From: Lamellibrachia satsuma | Lineage: Eukaryota > Annelida > Polychaeta > Sabellida > Siboglinidae | Direction of reading: 5' to 3' | Assembly: GCA_033239005.1 (NCBI GenBank) | Contig: BSQZ01000004.1 | Coordinates: 10,851,007 to 10,915,006, forward strand | DNA length: 64,000 bases | Shown here: one piece after another, positions 12,601 to 27,600 of the stretch | How the letters are laid out: every line of letters begins with the position of its first letter | Position numbering within the stretch: position 1 is the stretch's first letter | Made by a program: the position numbers and the translations under genes | The notes under the pieces: model-generated | Seen by the model: only the letters and a program-made list of their open reading frames with translations | Told to the model about the DNA's origin: nothing | Databases searched by the model: none

Positions 12601-15600
12601 AGAATAACATGGCCAGTTGACAAAAATAAACAAACATTTATATGCCCTAGCCTACGGGAAGCATTGTTCAAGCTATCAAAACATGCCAATTTGAAGGTAG
12701 CGATAGTTGCATATAAAATACGGATATGAACCAGTTTTGAAGACGTCCATACGTAAAATCCACAGGTTTTAGACATGACAAAATGAAAAAAAATTAAAAC
12801 TTAAAAATACTATTCCAATCTTTTAAAGTATGTTAATCACAGAGATATTTTTTTGCAAGCACACTTAATGGGCAATCATGAAGATAATTCCCAACCAACA
12901 TAGAAGTCAAATGTCAGTCATTACAAAAACTAATCATGTGACCCATCCAGATCCAGTCTAAAAAAACAGCATTAATCATCTAGAATTAGATGATCAAAGC
13001 TGTTTGGGCTGTCTTGCAGGAGTGAGCAGTGAATGTAAATACAGTGTATGCTGGTTGCTTGTGTGCTTGTACAGATCTTAAAAATAATGCGATATCGGAC
13101 AGGGAGCCAATGCAATGATTTAAGAAGTGGTACTGAGTGAGTGAAATGAGGAGACCGGGGGTAACTACCCTTGACAAACAATTCTGTACATGTTGAAGTT
13201 TCAAGATGTCCTTGAGAGCAATATTATGATAAAGGGAAATTGCAACAGTCAATACATTCTATCATATAGCTAGAAGCACTAAATTTATGTTGGTGCCGCC
13301 ACACCACGACCATTAGTAAAACTGCTAAAGTGTTGGTTTAAAAAAAAAATAATGATACCATAACTCAGTAGGTATCAATCAATCATTACCTTGGAATAGA
13401 AAATAACACAATTAATTGCAAATTGGCTGCAAAATTTTAATAACAGTTTTCTTCTCAGCACAGCTATTGAGATTACTTACTCACCATTTCAGAGATTCAT
13501 GAATTGAGACGAGGGAGGATACTGACTTAGTGACGTATGGGATGGCTCGCTTGCCAAGCCAACAGGCGAGCAGAAGAACTAGTTGTACTAGAATTCCTGA
13601 TGAAGGCTGCCAATGGCAGCTGTAAGTAATCTCAATACTGTAGTTGTGTTTAGAAGAAAATCGTTATTCATATATATATACACCAACTTTATGAATATTT
13701 GAACGAATAGCTGCAAAATTGACTGAAAATGTTCAGTTCATAAGGGTACTAACTTCAAGCACATGCAGGCAGTTTTGTATCATAACTGAATGACTTAACG
13801 TTCTTGAGCAGTACCTGTTAAATATGCATGTCTATGTCATGGACTACATGTGTGGTGGCGAACAACGAGAGTAGTAATGCATGCATTTGCAAATAAAGAT
13901 CAGTTATGTGCCACCCCTAAGAAACACGTGTATGTTATATGTGTAGTGCCTGTGAATATACAACAGATAATTGGCGACGAGACGGATGGGATGGTACAAA
14001 ATCGATGTGTGGAAACTAGATGTTTCCCAGATGTACTGTGAGTGAAACAATTACTGAAACTTGACGTTGAGCTGTGAATGAAACAGCCGAAGAAGACACG
14101 TAAGCATGGCAGAATTCACTGGGCTAATGGCGCCTAAACTCTGCCTGGCTGGGTCGAAGGAAAGTTGGCAAACTTTCAAGCAGCAATTTAATATGTGTTT
14201 ACTGGCTACAGGAGCTACAGCTAAGAGAGAAGATTGCATTGGTGATTACGCTTGGTGGTGCAGAGTTAATGACGATAATAAATTCGTTCGATTATAACAT
14301 CGAAGGTGAACATGTACCGATGGTGAAAGTAGTTCTCGAGCACTTTGAAAACTACTTTGCCCCGAGAACGAACGAATTGACTGATCGGTACAAATTCCGC
14401 TCGTGCAAGCAGTTGTACGATGAAACAAGTGCGTCGTACATAGCGCTATTGTGCAATTTGGCGAAGACGTGCAATTTCGCCAACAAAACGGAGAACAATT
14501 TGTGCGATCAACTGGTGTATGGATGTCACGATGACAGTCTGCGAGAAAAACTATTTCGTGAGGAAACGCTGACATTGCAGACAGCGAGGCAAATTGCCAC
14601 TGCCCTCGAGGCAGCGCATCAGAACATGAACCTGTTCCGAGGACAGCAGCAGACGCACGATTCGGTGACTGTAAACAAGGTGATGAAGGTCAAGGCCAAC
14701 AAAAGGGTTTCGCTGCGGCAGGGCAGCACGGAAGTTCGACGAATCGTCCCGGGCCAGGCCAAGTGCAAGTTCTGTGGCCGAGAACACGCCTTTGATAGGA
14801 AACAATGTCCAGCCTTTGGCAAGAAATGCCACACTTGTGGATGAGAGAACCACTTTGCCAAAATGTGTCGAATCCAAGGCAAACGTGAGACACAAAAACA
14901 CTGAGCCGGCTGAGCGTGAGCGACAGCGACTGGTGTATACGGTGACAGTTGATGACTTCAAATCGAGCTGAGTACGATGTACTAGATGTGCATTGTCAAA
15001 CCAATTGTGTGTTGAATGTAGACAAATCTGCTATCATTGTGCGTCCTACTGTAAATAGCGTTGTATTGCCACAGGGTAGGCACTTCAAAGAAAAATTAGA
15101 TATCATGATAGAACATTGGCAATTGATTTAAATGAAAGGTGAAATGTAAAGGAACCAAAAACTGCTTATTTTATTAATATATCTTTATTAGATCCAAAGA
15201 TATTGCGATTTTATTACGGTAAAAATGAAAAAAATTTGCATCTCATATACAGGAAAAATACTCATTTTTGTGTTTTCTTTCAATCAATGTATGATTAAAA
15301 TTGCATAACTTTTTTATTTTTGCATATATTTTAATAATTTTTTCAGGAGTTGCAAGCACATTAAGTAGGGTCATGTGCGTGAAGTCAACTGACGGACACA
15401 ACATGTCCATAACTTACATGATTATGAAGATATTTGTATAATTTGTTCAGGGTTTGCAAACTCATTAACCAGGGTCATAAATATACATCACACACTCATT
15501 TCATAACTCAACTGATGCAATTAATAAGTCAATATTGGCTAATTAATGAGCAAACTCAACAGGCCAACATATTTTATAAAAGGCCATAACTACCATGATT

Positions 15601-18600
15601 ATAAAGATATTTGTATAACTTGTTCAGGGTTTACAAACTCATTTACCAGGTTTATAAATACACATCACACACTCATTTATAACTCAATTGATACAATTAA
15701 TAAACCTGGTTAACGAGTTTGTAAACCCTGAACAAGTTATACAAATATCTTTATAATCATGGTAGTTATTAACAAGATTTATAAATACACTTCACACACT
15801 CATTTATAACTCAATTGATGCAATTAATAAGTCAATATTGGCTAATTAATGCGTAAACTCAACAGGCCAACACATTTTGATAAAAGGCCATAACTTCCAT
15901 GATTATGAAGACATCTGTATAATTTCAAAACACATTAAGTAGGGTCATAAATATACATTAATAATTTATCATTAATAGTAACTCAATTAATAAATCTACA
16001 ATGGCTAATCAACAATGGCTAATCAGCATGCTATCTCAACAGACCAATACATTTAAATAAAAAGCCACAACTTCCATGATTATGAAGATATTTGTGTAAT
16101 TTTGGCAGAGCCAGGGCTTTCTCTCCCTGCCAAAAAACACGAAAATAATCTTGCATGGTGACTATGGTAAAATAATTATTGGAGAAATATATACTAGTTG
16201 GTTTTCCATATAGAGTGCTAAATTTAAAAAAAAAAACAAAAAAACAATTTATTATATTTTCTGACATTTTGTAATTTCCTGCATGTACAGTTTACTGCAG
16301 GTTCAGTACAGCAATTAATTAATTATTAACTAGTGATTTAGAATATATCTTGCACAGTTTTTTTACAATCATTGAAAAATTACATAATAATTTCATTATT
16401 CTACTAACTTAGCACAGCCAGGCCCAACAAGTTTAATCAATATCAATAAAGCTTTTATTTTAGACAAAAGAATATATGCATTATGTAAATATACTACTTG
16501 ATATTATAGTAATATAAATATACAAAATAAAAAAGTAAATATATATATATATAAATGTACCATTACTAATAATCATTAATAAAATTTGTTTTGCAAAACA
16601 AATATCAAACAAATATTGGCTTTGTATTATTTGTATTGAATTAAAATGATAGAAATGTAAATAAGTATTCTCGCTCTCCAACTCCAAGAATCAAAATCGG
16701 GTAACATTTCACAAACTAGGGATGCTCAAAAACACCCATGTGCATTCGCGTAGTGGGAAAATATTTCGTACACAGACTAACTAAGACCTCTAGAAGAAGT
16801 CACGAACATATGGATGGAGTCCTAAATAGCTTTGTCTGCTAAACTTACACCAGAAATACACCTATGTCATCTAATCAATGTATTTCACCTTAATTTTGGT
16901 TAAATTTTAATCAAAAACAGACGATCATGAGAAGGAACTTACTATTGTCCAATCTGCTGCTCTAAGTCACAGAAAGGAACGGAAACCGCTGACAATACAG
17001 GATGTAAAATCAAAGAAGAACCCGGGTGCCAAGAATCGGCGCAGATAAACTGACACGATTTTTCGGCACGCTGTGCGAGCCGCTCAGCGGATTTTGTTGA
17101 AGTGCCTACACAGGGTCTGCTATTACGATGATCCCTGTTGATGTGTATCAGTCAAAGTTTGCAAACTGTCAACCTCAGCCTAGTAACAAAGTGTTTCGCA
17201 GTTTCACAGGTGAATCAGTGCCATGTAAAGGTATGTTTAAGGTGAATGTGCAGTATAACTCGCAATATGTAGACTTGGTGCTGTATGTTGTCCCTGACAG
17301 TAGACACATACTGTTTGGCAGAGACTGGTTAGAAGATATTAAACTTGACTGGACCGAGATCAAGTTTAGATCAGGGTCAGGGTCCGTGTGTCTATCACAT
17401 GACTGTCAGTTGGATGGGCTAGTCAGTAAGCATCAGGATTTGTTTGATGGACAACTTGGGTTGCTTAAAGGGATTAAGGCACATGTTGAACTAGTAGAGG
17501 TTGCAAAACCAGTGTACAATAAACCGGATCGGGTCCCATATGCTCTACGCCTGAAAGTCGAGCTGGAGTTAGGCAAACTTGAGAAAGCTGGGGTCATTAC
17601 ACCAGTTACAAGCAGTGACTGGGCAACGGGTGTTGTAGTAGTGCCAAAGAAGAATGGTGCAATTAGACTATGTGGCAATTACAAGACAACTGTTAACCCT
17701 CAGTTGAAAATAGTGTCCCAGCCGAATATCAACATTGATGATATTCTGGCTGACTTGGCTGGTGGAGTTAAACTCTCCAAACTTGACCTAGCTAATGCGT
17801 ACAATCAAATGGAGGTTTCCGAGGAATCTAGGTAATACCTCACTATAGCAACGCATAACGGTCTATTCCGACAAAACAGGTTAGTCTTTGGCATAACCAT
17901 GGCACCTGCTATCTGGCAGAATGCTATAGAGAAAGTGTTACAGGGTTTGCCAGGTGTCAAGGTATATTTCGATGATATCCTTGTGTCAGGGAGAACAGAG
18001 TCAGAGCATTTGAGAAATTTGTGTAGGGTGTTTGAAAGACTGACAGAATTCGGTTTAAAGCTGAATCAAGATAAATGCGAATTCTCCAGAGATTCTCTCG
18101 AGTATCTGGGTCACGTGATTGATGCCCAAGGTATTCACAAATCGGCGGACAAGATAGCCGGCATACTAGATGCACCTAGACCCACTGATGTGAGTTCATT
18201 GAGGTCGTTCATCAGCATGGCAAACTACTATCGGAAGTTTGTGCCAGACTTTGCTCCCACACTCATTCCTCTCACTACCTTGCTTGAGAAGGATAGGAAG
18301 TTTGAGTGGACAGACATCATGGATGAGGCGTTCATAGCAGTGAAACGTGCTCTAAGCAAGTCCGGGTTTCTGATGCATTTTGACAGCAGTCTCCCCATGA
18401 CAGTTGCAAGTGATGCATTGCCAGTCGGTTTAGGAGCAGTGTTTTCTCACATTATGCCTGATGGAGAGGAGCGACCGATTCACTTTGCATCTCGCTCGTT
18501 GACGAGAGCAGAGCAGAAGTATTCACAGATCGAGAGAGAAGGACTAGTGATAATTTTTGGCGTGAAGCAATTCTATCCATTTCTGTTTGGCAGGAAGTTT

Positions 18601-21600
18601 ACTCTTGTCACGGATAACAAACCTCTAGCAGCAATCATCAGTCCTAGTAAGTACATACCAACAGTAGCGGCAGAACGCATTCAGCGATGGGAAATGTATC
18701 TGTCTGGTTTTAACTATGATGTGCATTACTAGAGCAGTGCACAGAATGCCAATGCTGACTGGCTTTCACAGTTACCTACACAAAACGATGATCCAGGTAC
18801 ATCGACAGACAAAGATGTGGCTCTCGTTCTGGGTGTTGGTGTCTTGCCTGTCTCTAGCGAACAGATCAAGACCGCAGTTCGGAAAGATCCATTGTTGTTG
18901 CAAGTGATGAGGTACACAGCCTGATAAGTTGCCAATGGATCAGTTAGATTTACCACCGTTCTCCTGTCGTCGTAACGAACTATCTCTGGAGGGTGATGTT
19001 CTGTTATGGGGAATGAGAGTGATCATTCCAAAGCAATTTTCGATCTGAAATTCTAGACGAGCTACACACAGGGCATATCGGAGTAGTGAAAATGAAGGGT
19101 GTCGCACGTTCATATGTCTGGTGGCCGGGTATGAATGCAGATACTGAATCATGCACGAAAGCTTGTGAATCGTGTCAGTTGGTACCGAGAAATCCTACTA
19201 ACGCACCGGTATATCTATGGATACCTTCTTCGCGACCAGGTGAACTCGTACACATCGACTATGCAGGTTCTGTGGAGGGGAAACTGCTTCTCATTGTTGT
19301 AGGCTCCTATTCCAAATGGCTAGAAGTTGTCATTCAAAGCAGTACGACCAGTAAAGCTACAGTGAATGCACTGAGGACAATATTCATTAGAGGGGGAATT
19401 CCTCACACTTTGGTCTCGGACAATGGTCCACATTTTAAGTCTCAGTCTGAGTTCAAGGACTTCTTGGACTGGTTGGGAGTGTTGCACAAACCTACATCGC
19501 CATATCATCCAAGTTCTAATGGGCAAGCAGAGCGATTTGTGCAAGCTGTAAAGCAGGCTTTGAAAGCTATGGCATTGTCAGGGGAGTCACTCCAGGTTAG
19601 ACTGGATAAGTTCCTCCTGGCATATAGAAATGCTCCGCATGCTTTTACAGGGGGATTGCCAGCAGTGCGTTTCATGGGTAGACAGCTACGCATTCGACTT
19701 GACAGTGTGAAACCGGATAAACGACGGGAAAACAAACAGTTAGAAAAACAGATGGAGTGTAGATCTCAAAATCTGAGATCATTCAGGGTAGGAGACATGG
19801 TATGGGTTCGAGATTACCATGGGAAAGATAAGTGGGTCCCAAGAACTATAAACAAGAAGTGTGGTCCATTGACGTATCAAGTCACTGTTTCTAAGGGATT
19901 GTGGAAACGCCACATTGACCAACTGAGTTCAAGGGTAAACTCAAGTAATATGCCTCTGACATAGTTAGAATTGACTGCAGAGACTGATGGTCATGACTAT
20001 TTGGTTGACACTATACCATCACTGAATCAGACAAACGACAGTGCCAGTGGGTTGACGTATGAAGCCCCTCAACAGCAATCGGTTCAGGATAAGTCTAGGC
20101 CTACTACAGAATTGGTAACTCCTACCCAAGTGGAGGAGGAAACACATCTGTGACTGTCTTATCGTGTAAGGCACCATATAGGCTAGATCTGTAGTGTAAC
20201 AGAGATTAGTGAGCTTCTCTGTAGTGTACCATATATAAGTGAGCTAGTGGACTCTAGTTACATTAGTTTAGTTAGCAGGACATGGTTGAATACTAGTATA
20301 GTGTTGAGTTACATTGCTAGTGCTTAGCTGTTATTATAATAATCAGGTAGATTATTTCACTGTAGGCATACAGAAGAAGTTATATTGTTGTTAGTAGACT
20401 TCTTCATAATTATTCCGGGAGAGAAATGTTAAATATGCATGTCTATGTCATGGACTACATGTACCAGGTATAGTGATACATGTTCAGTGGCAAACTACAT
20501 GAGTAGTAATACATGCGTTTGCAAATAAAGATCAGTTATGTGCCACCCCTAAGAACCACGTGTATGTTATATGTGTAATGTCTGTGAATATACAACAGTA
20601 CCTACCAAGAATGATGCATCGGGCAATAGCACCATTGTCAGTATTGTTTTCTGAATCATCGTGAGCGTCTAATAGTTGCCTTGCAACTAAATGGGGATCT
20701 TGAAGGAATTTGTCGTCTTTTACTGCCTGTGTAGAAGCATGAAACAGAGGCAGCTATTACATATTCATAATTGATGAAGTCCGGGAACCATGATGTGTGT
20801 TTTCTCATATTTGTAAAACAAAACTAGCAAAATACTACAGTAAATTCAGAATTCACCAGTATGCTCAATTTCAATTCTCTACTCCCACCATGGAAAACAG
20901 TAGCGGCAAATTTAATTCCTACCAGCTCAATTAAACATGAGCCCTTTTTCTAACATATCAATTTGTGTAATAATTATCATGTTATTTCTATGTTATTATT
21001 ATTGTGTATTATTATTAAATGCTGAACGGCAAGGTCGATATTCACAAACAGATTACTTACTTCATCAAATTATATTTTAAACTTGTGATTCACTAAAACA
21101 CATTTAACTTGTAAGTCGTGAAGATGTCAGAGTAGATATAGCTTAAACTACATAGCATGATGTTAGAGTAGATATAGTTTTTGCTATACAGTACAATGTT
21201 AGAGTAGATATAGTTTATACTATATAGCATGATATTAGAGTAGATATAGTTTATACTATATAGCATGATTTTATGATAAATACGATGGTACTTTGAATTT
21301 CAAAATAAATATTAATAATAAGAAAACTTAATTTGCATCGATATCTAAACAAATGGGTTAGTCAATCTCGAAATTGATAAGCAATATTAAAGTTGTCAAA
21401 GAATGTTTTATTCATTACCTGTGTGACTATGTCACACACATAGAAGCCGTCCTTGTCTCCAAGCTCCCTGAACCCATTGCTGCTCCATTCCTGTAGGTTC
21501 TTCGCAAAGTCCAGCTCATCAGCGACTCCTGCCCAACAAATGAGTGACTCCAGCACCAGGGCCTGAAAGATAACACTTTCCTCTTGCACATGTCATGATA

Positions 21601-24600
21601 AGCTGACTTTTATAATACCATATCAGTGTCTGAAATTAGCAAAAAAATTAACTGGCCCAGATTTTTTTTAACTGGCCCAGTTCCATTTTGAACCAGCCCT
21701 GCTGAATTTGAACTGGCCCCACAAAAATGTATAAATTATAAGTATTGTAGCCACTAAACATTTTATAACGCAAAACAACAAAGTTTGCAAGCATAAAACA
21801 ACTAGAATAAAGTAATAGCAAAATACAATAAGATATCAAACATGCAAGTGGATAAATAATCTACAAACCAGGCTATAATTCCCAAAAATTTATATGTAAT
21901 TCTATACTACACAGTATCGAATGCATGAGTTTTAATATGGGATTTTAAAAACTAGAATTGTGGCTGGAACAGTCACTGATCTCTATAAAATAATTATTAG
22001 AAATCAATTGGTATGGTCAGAAGATGACTACTGGAGGAGCGAAGCTGGCGGCCTGATGTGTACGGTGAAACACGTCACCAATAAATGCAGGAGCGACTTC
22101 GTGCATTGCCTGGAAATAAAATGTTTTTCCCAACCAAATTCGGTCAGCTCCTTCCATTGCTCATCAATATTCATGTGGCCTTAACAAAATGTGACAGCCA
22201 TTGGAAGCTGATTAATATTCATAACTTAACTCAGTTGGGAAATAATTTTGCATCCCTGGAATGCCATCTGAACCACGCTGACGTACACTGTTTCGGACGA
22301 ACTTGTTTATTTCGCTCAGTTCTTTATATTGTAGCTAGGCCTATTATTATATTTAATTCCATATATATCACAGGCATAACAGACTAATTCATAATGCAAG
22401 TGCCAATTTGTGCAGAAGTGGTTGCCAAAACCCGACCAGCTTGTCAATGGGATGATGACAGCGGCAGGTCATTTTAGAATTTTTTATAGTCACATTTTCT
22501 TATAGTCATGTAAAAGGTTAACATGGCCACCAATTTGAAAATCAACTGTAGGCTGAACCCTATATTGTTTGGCTTATGTCATCGGCACAAATGCTCCTAC
22601 ACCGACTTCTTGGTATACTTGGTTGTATAGTCTCTTTCAGCCAGTGGCTAGAGACCTCAATTTCTTCTTGAAGGTGTTCAGAGTAGAAGCTGACACAACT
22701 TCTTCAGGAAGTTTATTCCAGTAATCGAGGACATGATTTGTGAAGAAGTGCTTACGGATCTCTCTGAGGGGATTCGTATTTTTAAGCTTTTTTTAAGGTT
22801 ATTCCTATTTAGGCCACCGAGATATTTATATAATCCACAGAGGTCCGCCTCAAGTCGTATCTGTTCCAAGGGAACTGATTCGACAGGTGTTGTGCTGAGT
22901 TTCAGCACTCTCTTCTGAACTTTCTCTAATTCATCTATATCCTTTCTATAGAACAGGTTCCAAGCTGGCGATGCATATTCCAGCACTGGTCGTATCATTG
23001 TTTCATATAAGGTATTTATTATCTTTTCCGATCTACTTTCAAAGCACCATTTAATTAGTCCTATGCATTGATTTACCTTAGTTGTAATATATTTTATGTG
23101 GGTGGTTGGTTATAGGTTTTCGCATATGGTGATTCCTAGATCTTTTTGTTCTTCAACAAATGAAAAAAATTCTCCATTTAATGTATATGCATAGTTGAGA
23201 CTTTGTCTTATTTTGAGAACAACACATTTAGTGGCATTGAAGTTTAATAGCCAAGTTTTTGACCAAACTGCAAGTTTGTTTAGATCATCTTGGAGAGCTT
23301 CACAGTCAGCTAATGTAGAAATATTTGAGTAGAGTTTTGTGTCAACAGCAAACATTTTGGCCATTGCCTTGACTGAGTTGGGAAGATCATTTACTTATAA
23401 AAAATATTAATGGCCCTAGAATTGAGCCTCATGCATTTCAATTTAGCATAGATTAGTAAGTACTCAAATGTACGTCACTAATACTGTCAGACCCAGCTGT
23501 GGCCACCAGGATGAATCGGCGGGGTGGAGTCGATAACTTGCGCATTTGGAAAACTGAATCAGCCCGAAACATTTTGAATCGGTGGCCACTGGTAAAAAGG
23601 CCTTAATTTCGAACACTTCCATATGAACTATTACTTTTTCATATACAAGATTAGATTTGATTATCAAGGTAACTGTTCACATAACTGATTACAAGAAGCT
23701 GCTATAAACTGCAATCACAATAGAAAACAACTGCGGTAAAGCCGACACTGATTTAATATAAATATTTTTTGAATGCCATGCTCAAAATATAAAACTCATT
23801 AGATATGATAAATCTAGAGATTACAACAATTATTGTATAACTGCAGTGTTCAAAATAGTTCACTGATTTAATATAACAGCCACCTGTTGTTATTATTGGG
23901 CTACTAATAAACCCTCCAGTGATTGACAAAGTAGTTATATGTCATAGTTGCCATTTTTCTTAATCAGCCACTTGCTGGAGATATACTGGTCGGTGGGGTT
24001 TCTGCTATGCTTAACAGAATATGTGGGTTTCACAAAATTCTTACGATAGTGTTAAAGTTATTGTTAAGACCATCATCTTCGATCTGTACTAAGTTGTGAG
24101 CATGTACCCATGTACAAGACTCAACGAACTGTGGCACGTTTGTTTGTATATGATGATGATGTTTGTATATGATGATGATGTTTGTATATGATGATGATGT
24201 TTGTATATGATGATGATGTATATGGAAGACTCAACGAGTGATGCAATTGTTTGTTGCTTAGGTAGGTGTATATAAGACTTGATTCACTTGTTTGTGTATA
24301 TATGTATATATATGTGCGGTCACTTGCACCCCTCCCAGACATTTGCCCCTTGGACACTTGCCCCCCGGACATCTGCCTCCTAGGATATTTGCCCCCCCCC
24401 GGACATCTGCCCCCTTTTCCATGATAGTTGACAAGTCAAAATCAGTTTGCAATTTTATTATTATTAGTACAATAACATAACATTCAATGACAAGTCAGTG
24501 TTACTTTAGCCTGACGCAATCCACAATTGCATTGGGGTAACTGCAACAAAGATAATCCTTCGATTAAGGATCACTTCCAACTACATAAAGTAATTTACTT

Positions 24601-27600
24601 GGCACAAAGAATATTAATTGCAATTAGGGTAATACATATCTTGAATTCATGTTCAGAAATAAAAAAAAGTTTTAAAAAACTATTTCTTATAACAAACTTA
24701 CAAATAATCCAGAAGATATGAATAGGGGGCAAATGTCCAGAGTTCCTATAAGGCAAGGGGCTAATATTTGGGGGGGGGGCAAATATTCAGGGGGGCAAAT
24801 GACCTGGACCCGTTAATAGCGGGTGAATGGCCATTAAATATGTGAAATTTGTTAACTCTTGTGTTCAACACATTATTTTGCAAAAAAAGTTGGGCTACCA
24901 GATATTCCTGTGGGCTACTAGGTATTCCAAATTATACTGACATTACATCAACAGAATAATGGTATATTTCCAATAACTGGGTTTGTTATATTCCTATTAT
25001 GGGACAGTCCACAACGATGTCGACAAAAACTCAATACTTAAATATAAATTATTTTATTAAATATATATTTTGTGATAGCCAATATGCTACAGTTCATAGA
25101 TCTAAAAATTAAAGAGTGACAGAAATTGTTGCAAAAAAGATATGTTTCTTATATGTAATAAACAAAACTGGTTATTTTCCTACATTGAAATATACTACAA
25201 ATGGTGAAACCATGAATGTTACACTATAGTGAAGTGAAACATGACAATGATACATCCAGCTTCTGAAAAAAATATGTAATGTGAGCAACCAATAATGCAT
25301 ATTCAAAAGTGCTATATTAATCTGTGGAATTTGATGGGTGCACCACGTCAAAACAATCGATTCCAAAGCAGTGCCTTTCACCTTATCAAGGGACAGTATG
25401 GAACTGAGTACCCCCATGTCAATCCCAACTTTGCCTGATTCTAAAATCATGTTAGGTGATTGATATGTTGTTGAATACAAAGACTCAATTGTTCCTAAAA
25501 AGTGAGTGGCATATGCTCACACCAGAATGATTATCTGGTATGACTGAGCAGTGACCAACTGGACACGACTAGAAATGGCCAAACCAGAGGGACAGCATTT
25601 ATTATGAGATATAAAATGGTTAAACTTAAAGGGAATAAAAACAAGGCACCAGCTAAAATATTTTTTCGGTGTATACTAAGTTTAATATTGTATGTACTAT
25701 ATGTCAACAGAAAATTTAACATAAAAATTTATTTATGGGTAAAATTAGATGTTTAATGTGTCTAATTCGCAGAGCGCGTAAAATTCGATCACATGGTCTT
25801 GTGACGTCACTGATGACATTCAGTCAGTGATTTGTATGCAATGCTTCAGTATAGTTTAACTCACGTTACTATGGCGAGTGGTGGTGATGTAAATTTTCCA
25901 AAGTGTAACGATTTTGAACCGCTAGTGGCAAATGACACCACAGAATCATCTTCTCTTTCAGAGCAATTTAGTGATGCCAGTAGCCTTTGATTTCGATCTT
26001 ATTTACTTTCTGACCTAACCATGAAAACAACCATACATAGTCGCCAAACTTCTTATATATCTACCATATGCATAGGACTTGGTCAAAATATTACTCTTAC
26101 TTCCATATAAAGATAAAAATTTGCAAACACTCACCATCTCCTATGCCTAACTTCGCGGTGCTAGGCGTAGAAGATATAGCTACTATTAGCTAGTTTTTAT
26201 TTTTTTAATAATTTGTTATCGCTACATGCAAGAGTAATGTTTGACCACGTGACATGTATATGTATGGTAAATATATGAGAAGTTTGGTGGCTCTAGGTGG
26301 TCATTTTCATGGTTAGGTTAAAAAATAAACATCGCTGATGGATGGGGGTGATATTGGCCCACAGTGAATTTGGTCAACGTTATTTCGGCTTGGTGATTTA
26401 GGTGACATGAAAGATCTCAGTTTTAGCTAGTAATGGATTAGCCTTCGCTTTAAGGGTTTTCACAATACAATAATCGCTTATTACAGTAATTGCTCTGTAT
26501 TTGATTTAACTGAGCAAATTTCTGGCGAGAATTTCCCCTTTTGCGTGAAATACAAGATATTATGATAACTGTAATATAATTTATTTAAGTTATTCAACTG
26601 TATATAATATTACAATTTTTTGTGTAATATATTATGTATTATTATGATATTAATTTTAAGATAGTGTAGGACATAAGCCCTTACTGACAAAAGCCCTCAG
26701 GACAAAAGCCCTCACCTTTTTAGAGGGGGTAGAACAAAACACCTACTAGTTACTGGCTTCAAAATGAGCAATACAGTACAAACATTGTCAAACAGTGGCT
26801 TTACAGAAATCAGAGGTTTTTTTAGTTAAATCAAAGTTCTTTTTGGATTAAGTAAATGTTGTGCATAAATATAAAAAGATTAGGCCTAATTAAAAGTACT
26901 AGATTTAACTAAAGAAACCTCTGATTTCTACCAAACATATTTTATATTTATCTTTTTTATAAGTATTCAGTTTCAATGATCATTCCTAATGCTCATTAGG
27001 TGAAGTGGGAATAATATCAGTACAGTACATTGAGAGGGTGAATCACTGAGAGTAGGTGAAATGGGAGAAGTGATCACGTGTTTTTAAATGTACTTGTAGT
27101 CTCCTAAACTTACTTCCCAAATATGAAGCTCAAACGAGTACCTCAAACAGCCACTGGAAATCGCAATTAGTCTATAACCAATCTCACACATTCACTCAAA
27201 TCCAATCATAGAAGCCATTTCACAGCAAGTCAGTTTGCTTTGAAACGTACTTGTAACCTCCTAAACTTACTTCACAAATATGAACTCACCTACGCTTGAG
27301 TCCCGCTATGTTCACCTATGCGATTGCATTGCTAAAAAAGCCACATGCAATTAGTAGGGGTTTTGTCCTACCCTCTCTGAAAAGGTGAGGGCTTTTGTCT
27401 GTGAGGGCTGATGTCTATACCCCAATTTTAAGGATACAATGAAATGTATAAGTTCTAATGATCGTCTCGCTAACTGCATGTTAAAATGGTAAAACATAGC
27501 ACCATATCTTATGCGAAAGGAAGCAAAAGCTATAACAGCAGTTACAAAGTAACAATTTCGGGTTAATGTGGAACTAAATCAATTAACAAATGAGATAATA

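Larger units (their letters stand above)
13816..20597 (+). mobile_element. Ty3/gypsy LTR retrotransposon with 5-bp target duplication
   Basis: Flanked by GTACC at 13811-13815 and 20598-20602. It has LTRs at both ends, a primer-binding-like TTGGCGACGAGACGG segment after the left LTR, gag, then about 2 kb of foreign repeat sequence, then protease, reverse transcriptase, RNase H and integrase, and a purine-rich tract (GGGAGAGAAA) before the right LTR. Several stops and one frameshift make it inactive. It is inserted antisense in an intron of the LRR-ARH gene, 8 bp from the exon 5 donor. Confidence 0.9.
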
